DNA from: JALYNX01 sp044867525
Lineage (GTDB): Bacteria; Actinomycetota; Acidimicrobiia; Spongiisociales; ZC4RG35
Direction of reading: 5' to 3'
Length of the DNA: 64,000 bases
Assembly: GCA_044867525.1 (NCBI GenBank)
Contig: JBIOVB010000016.1
Span: forward strand, 62,001-126,000
This document shows, piece after piece, positions 25,696 through 32,945 of the stretch. Position numbers and translations under genes: made by a program. The first letter of the stretch is position 1. Each line of letters starts with the position of its first letter. The notes beneath the pieces are model-generated. The model was given only the letters and a program-made list of their open reading frames with translations, searched no databases and had not been told where the DNA came from.

Positions 25696-26126
25696 GCCTC
25701 GCTGTCGTTGTCGTCATAGCCGTGCTCGGTGGCCTCGCCGGCGCCTTGCAGTCCCAATTCCTCGGGGTGATGGAGCAACGGGTTGGCACCCTGGCCTCGA
25801 CCTTCGTTACCTACGGCGGCGGCGGTCTCGCGGTCACCATCCTCATGCTGGCCCTGCAGGGCGGGAAGCTGTCCGAGCTGCGCGCCCTCCCCTGGTGGGT
25901 GTTCACCGCCGGGCTGATGGGGCTGGTGGTGGTTGCGTCCCTCGGAGTCAGCGTCTCCCGGCTCGGCCTCGGGGCCGGCCTGACCCTCTTCACCGGTGCC
26001 ACCCTGGTCCTCGGCGCCCTCATCGAGCATTTCGGCTGGTTCGGTGAGGCGAGACCGCTGGATGGGCCGCGACTGCTCGGCGTCGCAATGGTGATCTTCG
26101 GCACCTGGCTCGTGGTGCGGGGCTAG
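25692..26126 (+). CDS. Small multidrug-type membrane protein (YdcZ/DUF606 family)
   Basis: A 144-residue protein with five hydrophobic segments (about 1-22, 33-54, 65-87, 92-113 and 123-142). GGLAGALQSQFLGVMEQRVGT is the N-terminal repeat signature of the YdcZ/DUF606 half-size drug/metabolite transporters, which work as dimers. The ATG overlaps the stop of the glycosyltransferase, so the two are co-translated. The stop codon TAG is the first three bases of the inverted-repeat element that follows. Confidence 0.8.
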   Translation: MSLAVVVVIAVLGGLAGALQSQFLGVMEQRVGTLASTFVTYGGGGLAVTILMLALQGGKLSELRALPWWVFTAGLMGLVVVASLGVSVSRLGLGAGLTLFTGATLVLGALIEHFGWFGEARPLDGPRLLGVAMVIFGTWLVVRG

Positions 26127-26179
26127 TGGCCTGTCGTATGAATTGGAGCCGCCGTCAACACTTGTGCAACGGGCCACTA
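26124..26179. repeat. Short inverted-repeat element A (MITE-like), between convergent genes
   Basis: Terminal arms TAGTGGCC (26124-26131) and GGCCACTA (26172-26179) extend as 13-base arms with 11 matches (TAGTGGCCTGTCG and reverse complement TAGTGGCCCGTTG). Both ends hold the stop codons of the flanking convergent genes. Its left arm matches the right arm of element B (28.7 kb) in 13 of 14 positions, so this is a repeated element and not just a terminator hairpin. No T-run follows. Confidence 0.6.
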
Positions 26180-27007
26180 ACCCAGCGCGATCGCCGTCAT
26201 CGAAAGCAAAGCGAGGACCAGGCCCACGCTCTGACGGCGCAATAGATGCTCCGAGTTGACGATGCGAGCCAGGAGCACGGTGACCGCCGGATAGAACTCC
26301 GAGGCCACCGCGGCCCGGGCCAGCGAGCCGGCGCGCACCGCGAGCAAGAGGGACACATTGGCGCTCACGTCGAACAGGCCACTCGTCGCCACCAGTTTGA
26401 ACGGGACCTGGCGGGGACCGGTGACTCTCCAATATCCGAGCAAGGCGATGGCGAGGATGAGCACGATCGACGCTCCCCGCGAGGCGATGAGAGGTAGGAG
26501 ATTCGATTCCTCCGAGGTGAGCCGGAAGATGGCGGTGAACCCGCCGAAACCGAGACCGGCCACCACCCCGTAGAAGAAACCGCCCCGGGGAACCTCTCCG
26601 GGGTCGGCAACCCATGCGCAGAGCAGCACGGCAGGGAGGGCGGCCACCACCCCGATCCAGGCGAGCCAGGAGGGCCGCTCCCCTCCGATCACGGCGACGA
26701 TCACCGGGATGGTCGCGCCCAGGGCGGCAGAAACCGGCGCCACCGCGGCAGCCTGGCCGCGGCTGAGACCTGCGAAAAGGGCGACCAGGCCAACCGCACC
26801 CGACAACCCCGCCAGGGCCCCGTACCAGTAGTCGGAGGCGGCGGCGTCCCCACCGATGACGACGGCGACCACCGTCAGGATCGGGAAGCTGACCAAGCCG
26901 GCCCACAGCACCACCGACGCTGCCGTTACCCGTTTCGCTCCTTCACCGCCGAGGAAGTCGGCGACGCCATAGAGCAGCGAGCTGATCCCCCCAAAAACGA
27001 CCTCCAC
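26177..27007 (-). CDS. EamA/DMT-family transporter
   Basis: A 276-residue membrane protein with about ten hydrophobic helices in two EamA repeats; GLSRGQAAAVAPVSAALGAT and ASEFYPAVTVLLARIVNSEHL are the paired family signatures at the end of each repeat. The start is GTG at 27007, directly abutting the stop of the HIT gene, so it is the second gene of a HIT-transporter unit. Substrate unknown. The stop codon lies in the right arm of the repeat element. Confidence 0.87.
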   Translation of the reverse strand: MEVVFGGISSLLYGVADFLGGEGAKRVTAASVVLWAGLVSFPILTVVAVVIGGDAAASDYWYGALAGLSGAVGLVALFAGLSRGQAAAVAPVSAALGATIPVIVAVIGGERPSWLAWIGVVAALPAVLLCAWVADPGEVPRGGFFYGVVAGLGFGGFTAIFRLTSEESNLLPLIASRGASIVLILAIALLGYWRVTGPRQVPFKLVATSGLFDVSANVSLLLAVRAGSLARAAVASEFYPAVTVLLARIVNSEHLLRRQSVGLVLALLSMTAIALG

Positions 27008-27442
27008 CTAGCTGCCCGCTCCCTCGCTCACATCTTCGCTGCCGAGCGATCGCAGAACGTAGCGAATCGACGACGCCGCCTCCTCGAGCTCCGTGGGCTC
27101 CACCGAGGACGCTGCCCGTGCGAAGTCGAGATCGCGGGCGCTGTCGATCGGCACCACATGAAGATGCAGGTGCGGGACCTCCAACCCGGCGATCACCAGC
27201 CCGATTCGCTCCGGCCTGAAGGCTCGCATTTGGGCGCGACCGATGATCCGCGCCACCTCGAGCAGATGGTCGCCGAGATCGGGCGGGCAGTCGATCCAAT
27301 GATCGATCTCCTCACGGGGCACAACGAGGGCGTGACCCGGGCGCAATGGGTTGATCGACATGAACCCAACCGCCCGGTCGTCCTCCCAGACGAAGGTGCC
27401 CGGGATCTCGCCCTGGATGATCCTGGTGAACAGGGTGGCCAT
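27008..27442 (-). CDS. HIT-family nucleotide hydrolase/transferase
   Basis: Histidine-triad protein of 144 residues. The HIT motif HLHLHVVP is at 91-98, with the second histidine of the triad as the likely nucleophile. The N-terminal block FTRIIQGEIPGTFVWEDD is typical of Hint/HinT-like proteins that hydrolyse adenosine phosphoramidates or dinucleoside polyphosphates. It ends directly next to the GTG of the EamA transporter, so the two probably form one transcript. Exact substrate unknown. Confidence 0.9.
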   Translation of the reverse strand: MATLFTRIIQGEIPGTFVWEDDRAVGFMSINPLRPGHALVVPREEIDHWIDCPPDLGDHLLEVARIIGRAQMRAFRPERIGLVIAGLEVPHLHLHVVPIDSARDLDFARAASSVEPTELEEAASSIRYVLRSLGSEDVSEGAGS

Positions 27443-27465
27443 TGGACGAGCCTATCCGGGGGGGA

Positions 27466-28650
27466 TCAGCCCGCCGGAACCACCTGGAGCAGAGCGCCCG
27501 TGGTGGTGACGTACATCTCCCCACTGCCATCGATGCCGAACCCGGTGACCTGGCCCGGGGCTCCGACCTGTTCCGTCCAGTCGGTCTGCTCGCTGATGCC
27601 GTCCGCAACGCGAAAAGAGCGAAGCCAACCGCCGCAGTAGTCGGAATAGAAGTAATGGCCATTGAGCTGCGGCATGGCGGGGCCCCGATAGACGATGCCC
27701 CCCGTGATCGAGCAGGTGCCGGCATCGCCATGCTCGACCTCGAGGACCGGGACCATCAGTCCAGTGGTGTCACACGATCCGGCTGCCACCCGGAAGCAGT
27801 GCAGCCCCTCGGTGATCGGCCACCCGTAGTTGGTGTCGGGAGCCAGCGGGGCCACGTTGACCTCCTCGAACTCGTCCTGGCCGACATCGGCGATGACGAT
27901 GAGACCTTCGTCGATCCAGAAGCGCCATGGGTTGCGCAACCCAATGGCATATTTCGTCGGAGAAGGATCGCCATCGACCTTCAACTCGACCAAGCCCCCG
28001 AGCAGGGTCTCGGTGTTCTGCCCGTTCCCGAAGCGATCGTCCGCTCCTCCACCATCACCGAGTCCCAGCAGCAGCGTCCCATCGGGTGTGAATTGGAGCA
28101 TCCCCCCGTTGTGGTTTCGCGCCGGCTGATCCACCTCCAACAAGATCCTCTCGGAGCCGGGGTCGGCCACCAAGGGCGAAGTGAGCGTGAACTCGGAGAC
28201 CGTCGTGTCACCACTGTTGTCCGAGTAATGGAGATAGAGCCTCGGGTCGGACGGGTGTAATGCGATCGAGAGCAATCCTTGCTCGCCCTGATTGGTGACC
28301 TGGTCGGCGATATCGAGTACCGGGGTTTCCCCGATCGCCGATCCGTCGTAGGCCCAAACCCGTCCGTCCTTGGTGATCACGTAAGAAAGAGGGTCCCCCG
28401 TGCGGGCCGTCATCTGGACCGGGAAGTCGATCTCTGCGATCGATGCGTAGGCGAGCACCGTGTCCTCGACACTGATCGTGCTGGTCGTTGTCGGCGCTGC
28501 GGTGGTCGTGGTTGTAGCGGCCGTGGTAGTGGTGGTGGTCTCCACGACGCTGGTCGTCGGCGGCTCGATGGACGTCGTCGTCGACGACGTGGGGGAGCCG
28601 CCGTTGCAGGCAATGAGGGCGACAAGGGTGAGGGGCAACACATGCCGCAT
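27466..28650 (-). CDS. PQQ-dependent sugar dehydrogenase-like lipoprotein (GDH/sorbosone dehydrogenase fold)
   Basis: Exported lipoprotein of 394 residues: signal peptide with lipobox ALIAC (C15), a serine/threonine-rich linker to about residue 60, then a six-bladed beta-propeller. Blocks diagnostic of the soluble aldose sugar dehydrogenase group are QGLLSIALHP, ARNHNGGMLQFTPDGTLLLG, GDGGGADD, LRNPWRFW and VGQDEFEEVN. Family members oxidise sugars with PQQ outside the cell, though many lack the activity. It stands apart from the HIT gene and opposes it in no way. The (ACC)n-type linker is encoded by a low-complexity tract at about 28480-28560. Confidence 0.85.
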   Translation of the reverse strand: MRHVLPLTLVALIACNGGSPTSSTTTSIEPPTTSVVETTTTTTAATTTTTAAPTTTSTISVEDTVLAYASIAEIDFPVQMTARTGDPLSYVITKDGRVWAYDGSAIGETPVLDIADQVTNQGEQGLLSIALHPSDPRLYLHYSDNSGDTTVSEFTLTSPLVADPGSERILLEVDQPARNHNGGMLQFTPDGTLLLGLGDGGGADDRFGNGQNTETLLGGLVELKVDGDPSPTKYAIGLRNPWRFWIDEGLIVIADVGQDEFEEVNVAPLAPDTNYGWPITEGLHCFRVAAGSCDTTGLMVPVLEVEHGDAGTCSITGGIVYRGPAMPQLNGHYFYSDYCGGWLRSFRVADGISEQTDWTEQVGAPGQVTGFGIDGSGEMYVTTTGALLQVVPAG

Positions 28651-28668
28651 CGGAGGCAGGTTATGACC

Positions 28669-28749
28669 AGTGGCCCGTCACACAAATACTGGTGGCGTCT
28701 CTCCGGCCCTCGAAGATGCGCGCACCCTATTTGAGCGACAGCCCACTAG
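28669..28749. repeat. Short inverted-repeat element B (MITE-like), related to the element at 26.1 kb
   Basis: Left arm AGTGGCCCGTC (28669-28679) and right arm GACAGCCCACT (28737-28747) pair with 9 of 11 positions. The reverse complement of the right arm (CTAGTGGGCTGTCG) matches the left arm of element A at 13 of 14 positions, and the left arm with its AGTGGCCCGTCACAC continuation matches the other arm of A, so B is the same element in the opposite orientation with a longer middle. It fills the divergent gap between the sugar-dehydrogenase gene and the MFS gene. Confidence 0.55.
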
Positions 28750-28761
28750 CTTGCGCCAACC

Positions 28762-30108
28762 GTGAACAGCGGAGTCAAGAACGACCCCTCGTCGATCAGG
28801 GGCTGGGTCACATACGACTGGGCCAACTCGGCGTACGCGACCACGATCCTCGCCGCTGTCCTTCCCGCTTACTTCGCCTCGGTGGTGGTCCCGGACGACG
28901 GCGTCGATTTCCTCGGGCGCACATGGACCGGTCAGGATCTTTGGGCGGTAGCCGTCGGCTTCGGGCCGCTGATCATGTTCCTGGCAACGCCGGTCCTGGG
29001 GGCCATCGCCGACTACTCGGCGTCGAAGAAGCGATTCCTGACGGTGTTCGCCACCTGGGGCGCGGTCTTCACCTCTCTCCTCTTCTTCTCGACGTCCGGC
29101 GACGTCACATTGACCCTTGGGCTCTTCCTGTTGGCGCACCTCGGTTTTGTCGGCGCCAATGTCTTCTACGACGCCTTTCTCCCCGACCTGACCACCGACG
29201 ACACGATCGACATGGTCAGCTCCCGCGGTTACGCCTGGGGCTACATCGGTGGCGGCCTCCACCTGCTCCTCTCACTGGCTCTGATTCAGGGCGCCGAGGC
29301 AGGTTTCATCCCGATCGACCCCGAGCTGGCCACCAGGATCGCCCTCGGGTCGGTGGGCGTCTGGTGGCTCGGCTTCACGGTGAAGGCGCTTCGCCACATC
29401 CCCGAGACCGGTCGCTCCGCGGTGGCCCCGGGTGATCCCAGGCCGAGTTGGGCGGAATACGCCAGGATCGGCTTCACGAGGACGGTGCGGACCTCGGTCC
29501 GAGTGATCCACAATCGTCCGCTCCTCGTTTTCGTGCTCGCCTTCATCCTCTTCAACGACGGGGTGCAGACCACGATCGCGATGGCGTCGATCTACGCCAC
29601 CGAAACCCTCGATCTCGGGATCACGATCGTGATCGTCGCCGTACTCCTGGTGCAGTTCATCGCCTACTTCGGGGCGATGGCATTCGGCAGCTACTCGTCG
29701 AGGGTGGGGACGAGGAGGGCATTGCTCACCAGCATCGTGGTCTGGGCCGGGGTCACCGTCGCCGCGTTCTTCCTCCCGGTCGGAGCCGCTGCCCCATTTC
29801 TCGCCCTCGCCTGTTTGATCGGTTTCGTTCTCGGCGGCACCCAGGCACTTTCTCGGAGTCTCTACGGCTCCATGATCCCCGAGGAGCAGTCGGCCGAGTT
29901 CTACGGTTTCTTCTCGGTGTTCTCGAAATTCAGTGCCATCTGGGGGCCCTGGATCTTCGCCATCGTGCGCCAGACGACTGGATCGGCACGGTGGGCGATC
30001 CTTTCCGTGGCGCTCTTCTTCATCGTCGGCGGGGCTCTGTTCACGACAGTGGACATCGATCAGGGTCGGCGAAATCGAGCATCGCTACGAGAGACGGTGG
30101 CCGCATAG
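28762..30108 (+). CDS. MFS transporter, UMF1/Atg22-like
   Basis: A 448-residue integral membrane protein with about twelve helices and a GTG start. The N-terminal VTYDWANSAYATTIL is the signature of the UMF1 family, whose eukaryotic member Atg22 effluxes amino acids from vacuoles. RFLTVFATWGAVFTS and YDAFLPDLT before the fourth and fifth helices are also typical. It leads a run of same-strand genes (LapA-like, nuclease) with short gaps. A paralogue lies at 37695. The bacterial substrate is not known. Confidence 0.85.
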   Translation: MNSGVKNDPSSIRGWVTYDWANSAYATTILAAVLPAYFASVVVPDDGVDFLGRTWTGQDLWAVAVGFGPLIMFLATPVLGAIADYSASKKRFLTVFATWGAVFTSLLFFSTSGDVTLTLGLFLLAHLGFVGANVFYDAFLPDLTTDDTIDMVSSRGYAWGYIGGGLHLLLSLALIQGAEAGFIPIDPELATRIALGSVGVWWLGFTVKALRHIPETGRSAVAPGDPRPSWAEYARIGFTRTVRTSVRVIHNRPLLVFVLAFILFNDGVQTTIAMASIYATETLDLGITIVIVAVLLVQFIAYFGAMAFGSYSSRVGTRRALLTSIVVWAGVTVAAFFLPVGAAAPFLALACLIGFVLGGTQALSRSLYGSMIPEEQSAEFYGFFSVFSKFSAIWGPWIFAIVRQTTGSARWAILSVALFFIVGGALFTTVDIDQGRRNRASLRETVAA

Positions 30109-30118
30109 GCTTGCTGTC

Positions 30119-30451
30119 ATGACCGACGATCAATTCGAGACGTCTCCCCCGGACGAGGAGCAGCCAGCCAGTCCCGAGCCGACGATCGTGCCCGAGCCCG
30201 GGTTCCCCTGGGTTGCCCTGATCGCAATCGTCGGGATCAGCCTGACCGTGGTGTTCGCAGTCCAGAACACCGAGCTGGTCCCGGTCCATTTCCTGTGGCT
30301 GGACGGGGAGTACCCACTGGCCCTGGTGATCCTCATAACCGTCGCCGTCACCGTGCTCATCGCGGCACTGGTTGGCTTTAGCTACCGCCGAAGGAGGAAG
30401 AGGCGGATGGTGGAGCAACAGGAGCTGAAGCGATATCGGGAGTCCACCTAG
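30119..30451 (+). CDS. LapA-domain (DUF1049) membrane protein
   Basis: A 110-residue protein: acidic, proline-rich N-terminus of ~28 residues, two membrane segments (about 30-50 and 59-82) and a basic C-terminus starting YRRRRKRRM. The sequence AVQNTELVPVHFLWLDGEYPL between the helices is the LapA/DUF1049 signature; E. coli LapA helps assemble lipopolysaccharide, but in Gram-positives the role is unknown. The ATG at 30119 fits the domain; the gene starts 10 bp after the MFS stop and the next starts 4 bp after it. Confidence 0.8.
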   Translation: MTDDQFETSPPDEEQPASPEPTIVPEPGFPWVALIAIVGISLTVVFAVQNTELVPVHFLWLDGEYPLALVILITVAVTVLIAALVGFSYRRRRKRRMVEQQELKRYREST

Positions 30452-30455
30452 CTTC

Positions 30456-31268
30456 GTGTGGCTTCACCTGCCGGCACTGTTGGTTCTGATCACGGCATGC
30501 GCCGGGTCCGGCTCGGGTTCCGAGACCACCGGGACACAGAGCCGGCCCGCGGGAGTAGAGGCGAGTGTGATCCGGGTCGAGGACGGAGACACTGCGACGC
30601 TCTCGATCGACGGGATGCCGGTGACCGTGAGGCTGTTCGGGGTGAACGCTCCCGAGCAGGGCGAGTGCGCCCACGACGAGGCTGCATCGACTCTGGAGGG
30701 AATGCTTCGGGAGGCGTCGATACGGGTGGAAGAGCGAGGCACAGATCAATTCGAGAGGACCCTTGCCTATCTCTGGGCCGATGACCGCTTCGTGAATCTC
30801 GCTCTGGTCGCGGAGGGCTTGGCCATCGCAACGACCCCCGAGCCCGGTGACATGTTGGGTCTCGACTTGGTGTCGGCTGAGGAAGAGTCATACCAGGCTG
30901 GCGTCGGCCTCTGGGACGACTGTGATGCGGCAGAGAGCGCCGATCTCGAGATGGCGATCGACATCTCCGGCCATGACCCGCCTGGGCCCGACGAGATGAT
31001 CCTGTCCGAGGAGGTGGTGGCGATCAGCAATATCGGCGCGACGAGCGTGGATCTCACGGGCTGGATCCTGCGTGACGAGTCCTCGGCACATCGCTTTCTC
31101 TTCCCAGAGGGAGCGGTCGTTCCTGGGGGAGGGATGTTGCGGGTCGCCAGCTCCAACCCGGCTTGGGACCCCGGGGGCAGCCCGGTCTGGAACAACGCCG
31201 GGGACATGGCACTGCTCCTCGACACCCAAGGCGGCGTGGTGTCCAGAGCCCGGTATCAGTCGGGCTGA
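30456..31268 (+). CDS. Secreted thermonuclease-fold lipoprotein with lamin-tail domain
   Basis: A 270-residue exported protein. The lipobox is LITAC (C15). Residues ~35-155 are a staphylococcal-nuclease domain: VEDGDTATL, VRLFGVNAPE (R59, N64, E67) and FERTLAYLW (R102); the position of the nuclease aspartate is an asparagine, which is common in bacterial members. Residues ~165-268 form an Ig-like lamin-tail domain (VAISNIGATSVDLTGWILRD). So the nuclease would be tethered outside the cell, perhaps to take nucleotides from extracellular DNA. The start is GTG at 30456. Confidence 0.85.
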   Translation: MWLHLPALLVLITACAGSGSGSETTGTQSRPAGVEASVIRVEDGDTATLSIDGMPVTVRLFGVNAPEQGECAHDEAASTLEGMLREASIRVEERGTDQFERTLAYLWADDRFVNLALVAEGLAIATTPEPGDMLGLDLVSAEEESYQAGVGLWDDCDAAESADLEMAIDISGHDPPGPDEMILSEEVVAISNIGATSVDLTGWILRDESSAHRFLFPEGAVVPGGGMLRVASSNPAWDPGGSPVWNNAGDMALLLDTQGGVVSRARYQSG

Positions 31269-31319
31269 TCCGCCCCAGATGTCAGGAGGATTGCCAGAAA
31301 ACCAACCACAAGTGTTTGC

Positions 31320-31346
31320 TTGACTGCAGACTTGGACGACAATGTT
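31320..31346 (+). promoter_or_regulatory. Possible promoter of the surface module
   Basis: TTGACT (31320-31325) is a good -35 match in the 122-bp gap before the tiny membrane-protein gene; the -10 match (AATGTT, 31341-31346, 15-bp spacing) is poor. The AGGAG ribosome site follows at about 31378-31382, 8 bases before the ATG at 31391. Confidence 0.3.
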
Positions 31347-31390
31347 CCTCAGGCCCTGGAAACGGTGGCCTATCTCTAGGAGCCCAAGCA

Positions 31391-31576
31391 ATGATCTTTG
31401 GATATTTGGACGCAGGATCGGGGAGCCTCATCCTCCAGGCGGTGATCGCGGGAGCGGCCGGAATCGGCGTCGCATTCAAGGCGATGCGGATGCGAATGGC
31501 CCGTAGTGGAAACGCCACCGCCGAGGTCGATGCCACCGAGGCAGTCGAGGACGATCTCCTCACCCCCGAGCCCTGA
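31391..31576 (+). CDS. Tiny membrane protein of a methyltransferase/sulfatase module
   Basis: A 61-residue protein with one membrane segment (about 11-30) preceded by YLDAGSGS and followed by a basic stretch and an acidic tail. Short proteins with an LDxGSGS start are familiar beside NoeA-like methyltransferase and sulfatase-type genes in many bacteria; their function is not known to me. AGGAG lies 8 bases before the ATG. The stop is 7 bp before the methyltransferase ATG, and all three genes are packed together, so a common complex at the membrane is likely. Confidence 0.75.
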   Translation: MIFGYLDAGSGSLILQAVIAGAAGIGVAFKAMRMRMARSGNATAEVDATEAVEDDLLTPEP

Positions 31577-31583
31577 CCCCCGC

Positions 31584-32945
31584 ATGACCTCACCCGACCC
31601 CGGGTCATTCCGCGACCCGGCCTCCCGAGTCGTCCTCGACGGGGACGATGTGATCCGTTTGCTCGACGAACGAGGGCTGGAGGCATGGCGCGCTCTCTCC
31701 ACCTCCAAGTTCTTTGCAGCGGCCGTGGCCGACGGGCGAGTGATCGACGCAGCCGAGATCACCAACGCGCCGCTAGGGAGCGCAGGGGCGCTCCGACACC
31801 CCCGCTTGCCTTTCATCTCCTATCCGTTCGAGTGGACGTTCTCGATGCTGAAGGATGCCGCACTCCTCCAGCTCGGCCTCCTCGAGGCGGCGTTGGACGC
31901 CGGGATCACCATCAAGGACAGCACCCCGTACAACATCCAGTTTCACAATGGCAAACCGGTGTTCATCGACATCGGCTCCTTCGAGGCCTACCGGCCGGGT
32001 GAGCCCTGGATCGGCTACCGCCAGTTCACCCGCCAGTTCCTCTTCCCACTGATGATGCGGGCCTGGCTGGACATCCCGTTCCAACCTTGGCTCCGAGGCG
32101 ACCTCGACGGGCTCACACCGCGTCAGATGGCCAACCTGCTCCCGTTCCTGAAGCGGTTCAACACCGGTGCCCTGCTCCATGTCGTGCTCCAGGCTCGGAT
32201 GGAGGACCGGATGTCGGGGCAGGCGGTGCGGGAGGACCTGAAACAGGCAGGCTTCAACTCCGACTTGATCCTGGCCAACGTGAGGAAGCTCAAATCGCTG
32301 GTCGGCTCATTGGAATGGAAGCCCGACACCCAGGGCTGGTCCGACTACCACGCCTGTGCTCATGTCGGGCGGGACCGAGACGCCAAGAGCGACTTTCTGA
32401 CCGCCGCGCTCAACCGCGTTGACCCGCATCGGGTGCTCGACCTCGGGGCGAATGATGGGCATTTCTCACGGATCGCAGTCGCCCATGGGGCCGATGTGGT
32501 CGCCCTCGATAGCGACGAGGCGGTCCTCGACGATCTCTATCGGCAGGGCGTTGGCCGCGGCCTTTCGATCGCGCTCACCGATCTCGGCAACCCCTCACCC
32601 GCGATGGGCTGGGCCGGCAAGGAGCGCCCCGGGGTCATCGAACGGTGCCGGCCCGAGATGGTGGTCGCCTACGGGGTGATCCATCACCTCATATACGGAT
32701 CGAGCATCCCGCCGCAGAAGGTCCTCGAGTGGCTGCGTAGCCTGGATTGCCCGGTGGCATTGGAGTTCGTGTCCCCCGGGGATGAGATGGTCGCCCGCCT
32801 CGTTGGCAACAAGCTCCCGGAAGAACTCCATTCCGGGATCGAGGAAAGGGACTTCAGGGCGCTGATGAGCCAACATTTCGAAGTCCGGTCAGAGCACAGG
32901 CTGGAATCGGGCACCAGGGTTCTGTTCGATCTCGACCCGCGATGA
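31584..32945 (+). CDS. NoeA-like SAM-dependent methyltransferase
   Basis: A 453-residue protein. The N-terminal half has the blocks FISYPFEWTFSMLKDAALLQ and TIKDSTPYNIQFHNGKPVFI, shared with the rhizobial host-specificity protein NoeA group. The C-terminal half is a class I methyltransferase with motif I VLDLGANDGHFS near 283-294 and LDSDE as motif II. The ATG at 31584 is preferred over an upstream in-frame one that would overlap the tiny gene. The stop overlaps the next ATG. NoeA modifies surface or signal glycans in an unknown way; the substrate here may be a cell-surface polymer. Confidence 0.78.
   Translation: MTSPDPGSFRDPASRVVLDGDDVIRLLDERGLEAWRALSTSKFFAAAVADGRVIDAAEITNAPLGSAGALRHPRLPFISYPFEWTFSMLKDAALLQLGLLEAALDAGITIKDSTPYNIQFHNGKPVFIDIGSFEAYRPGEPWIGYRQFTRQFLFPLMMRAWLDIPFQPWLRGDLDGLTPRQMANLLPFLKRFNTGALLHVVLQARMEDRMSGQAVREDLKQAGFNSDLILANVRKLKSLVGSLEWKPDTQGWSDYHACAHVGRDRDAKSDFLTAALNRVDPHRVLDLGANDGHFSRIAVAHGADVVALDSDEAVLDDLYRQGVGRGLSIALTDLGNPSPAMGWAGKERPGVIERCRPEMVVAYGVIHHLIYGSSIPPQKVLEWLRSLDCPVALEFVSPGDEMVARLVGNKLPEELHSGIEERDFRALMSQHFEVRSEHRLESGTRVLFDLDPR

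Noticed and set aside
28480..28560. Microsatellite as a separate repeat element
   Set aside because: It codes the threonine-rich linker of the sugar-dehydrogenase lipoprotein, as does the similar tract at 58494-58562 for VanW.
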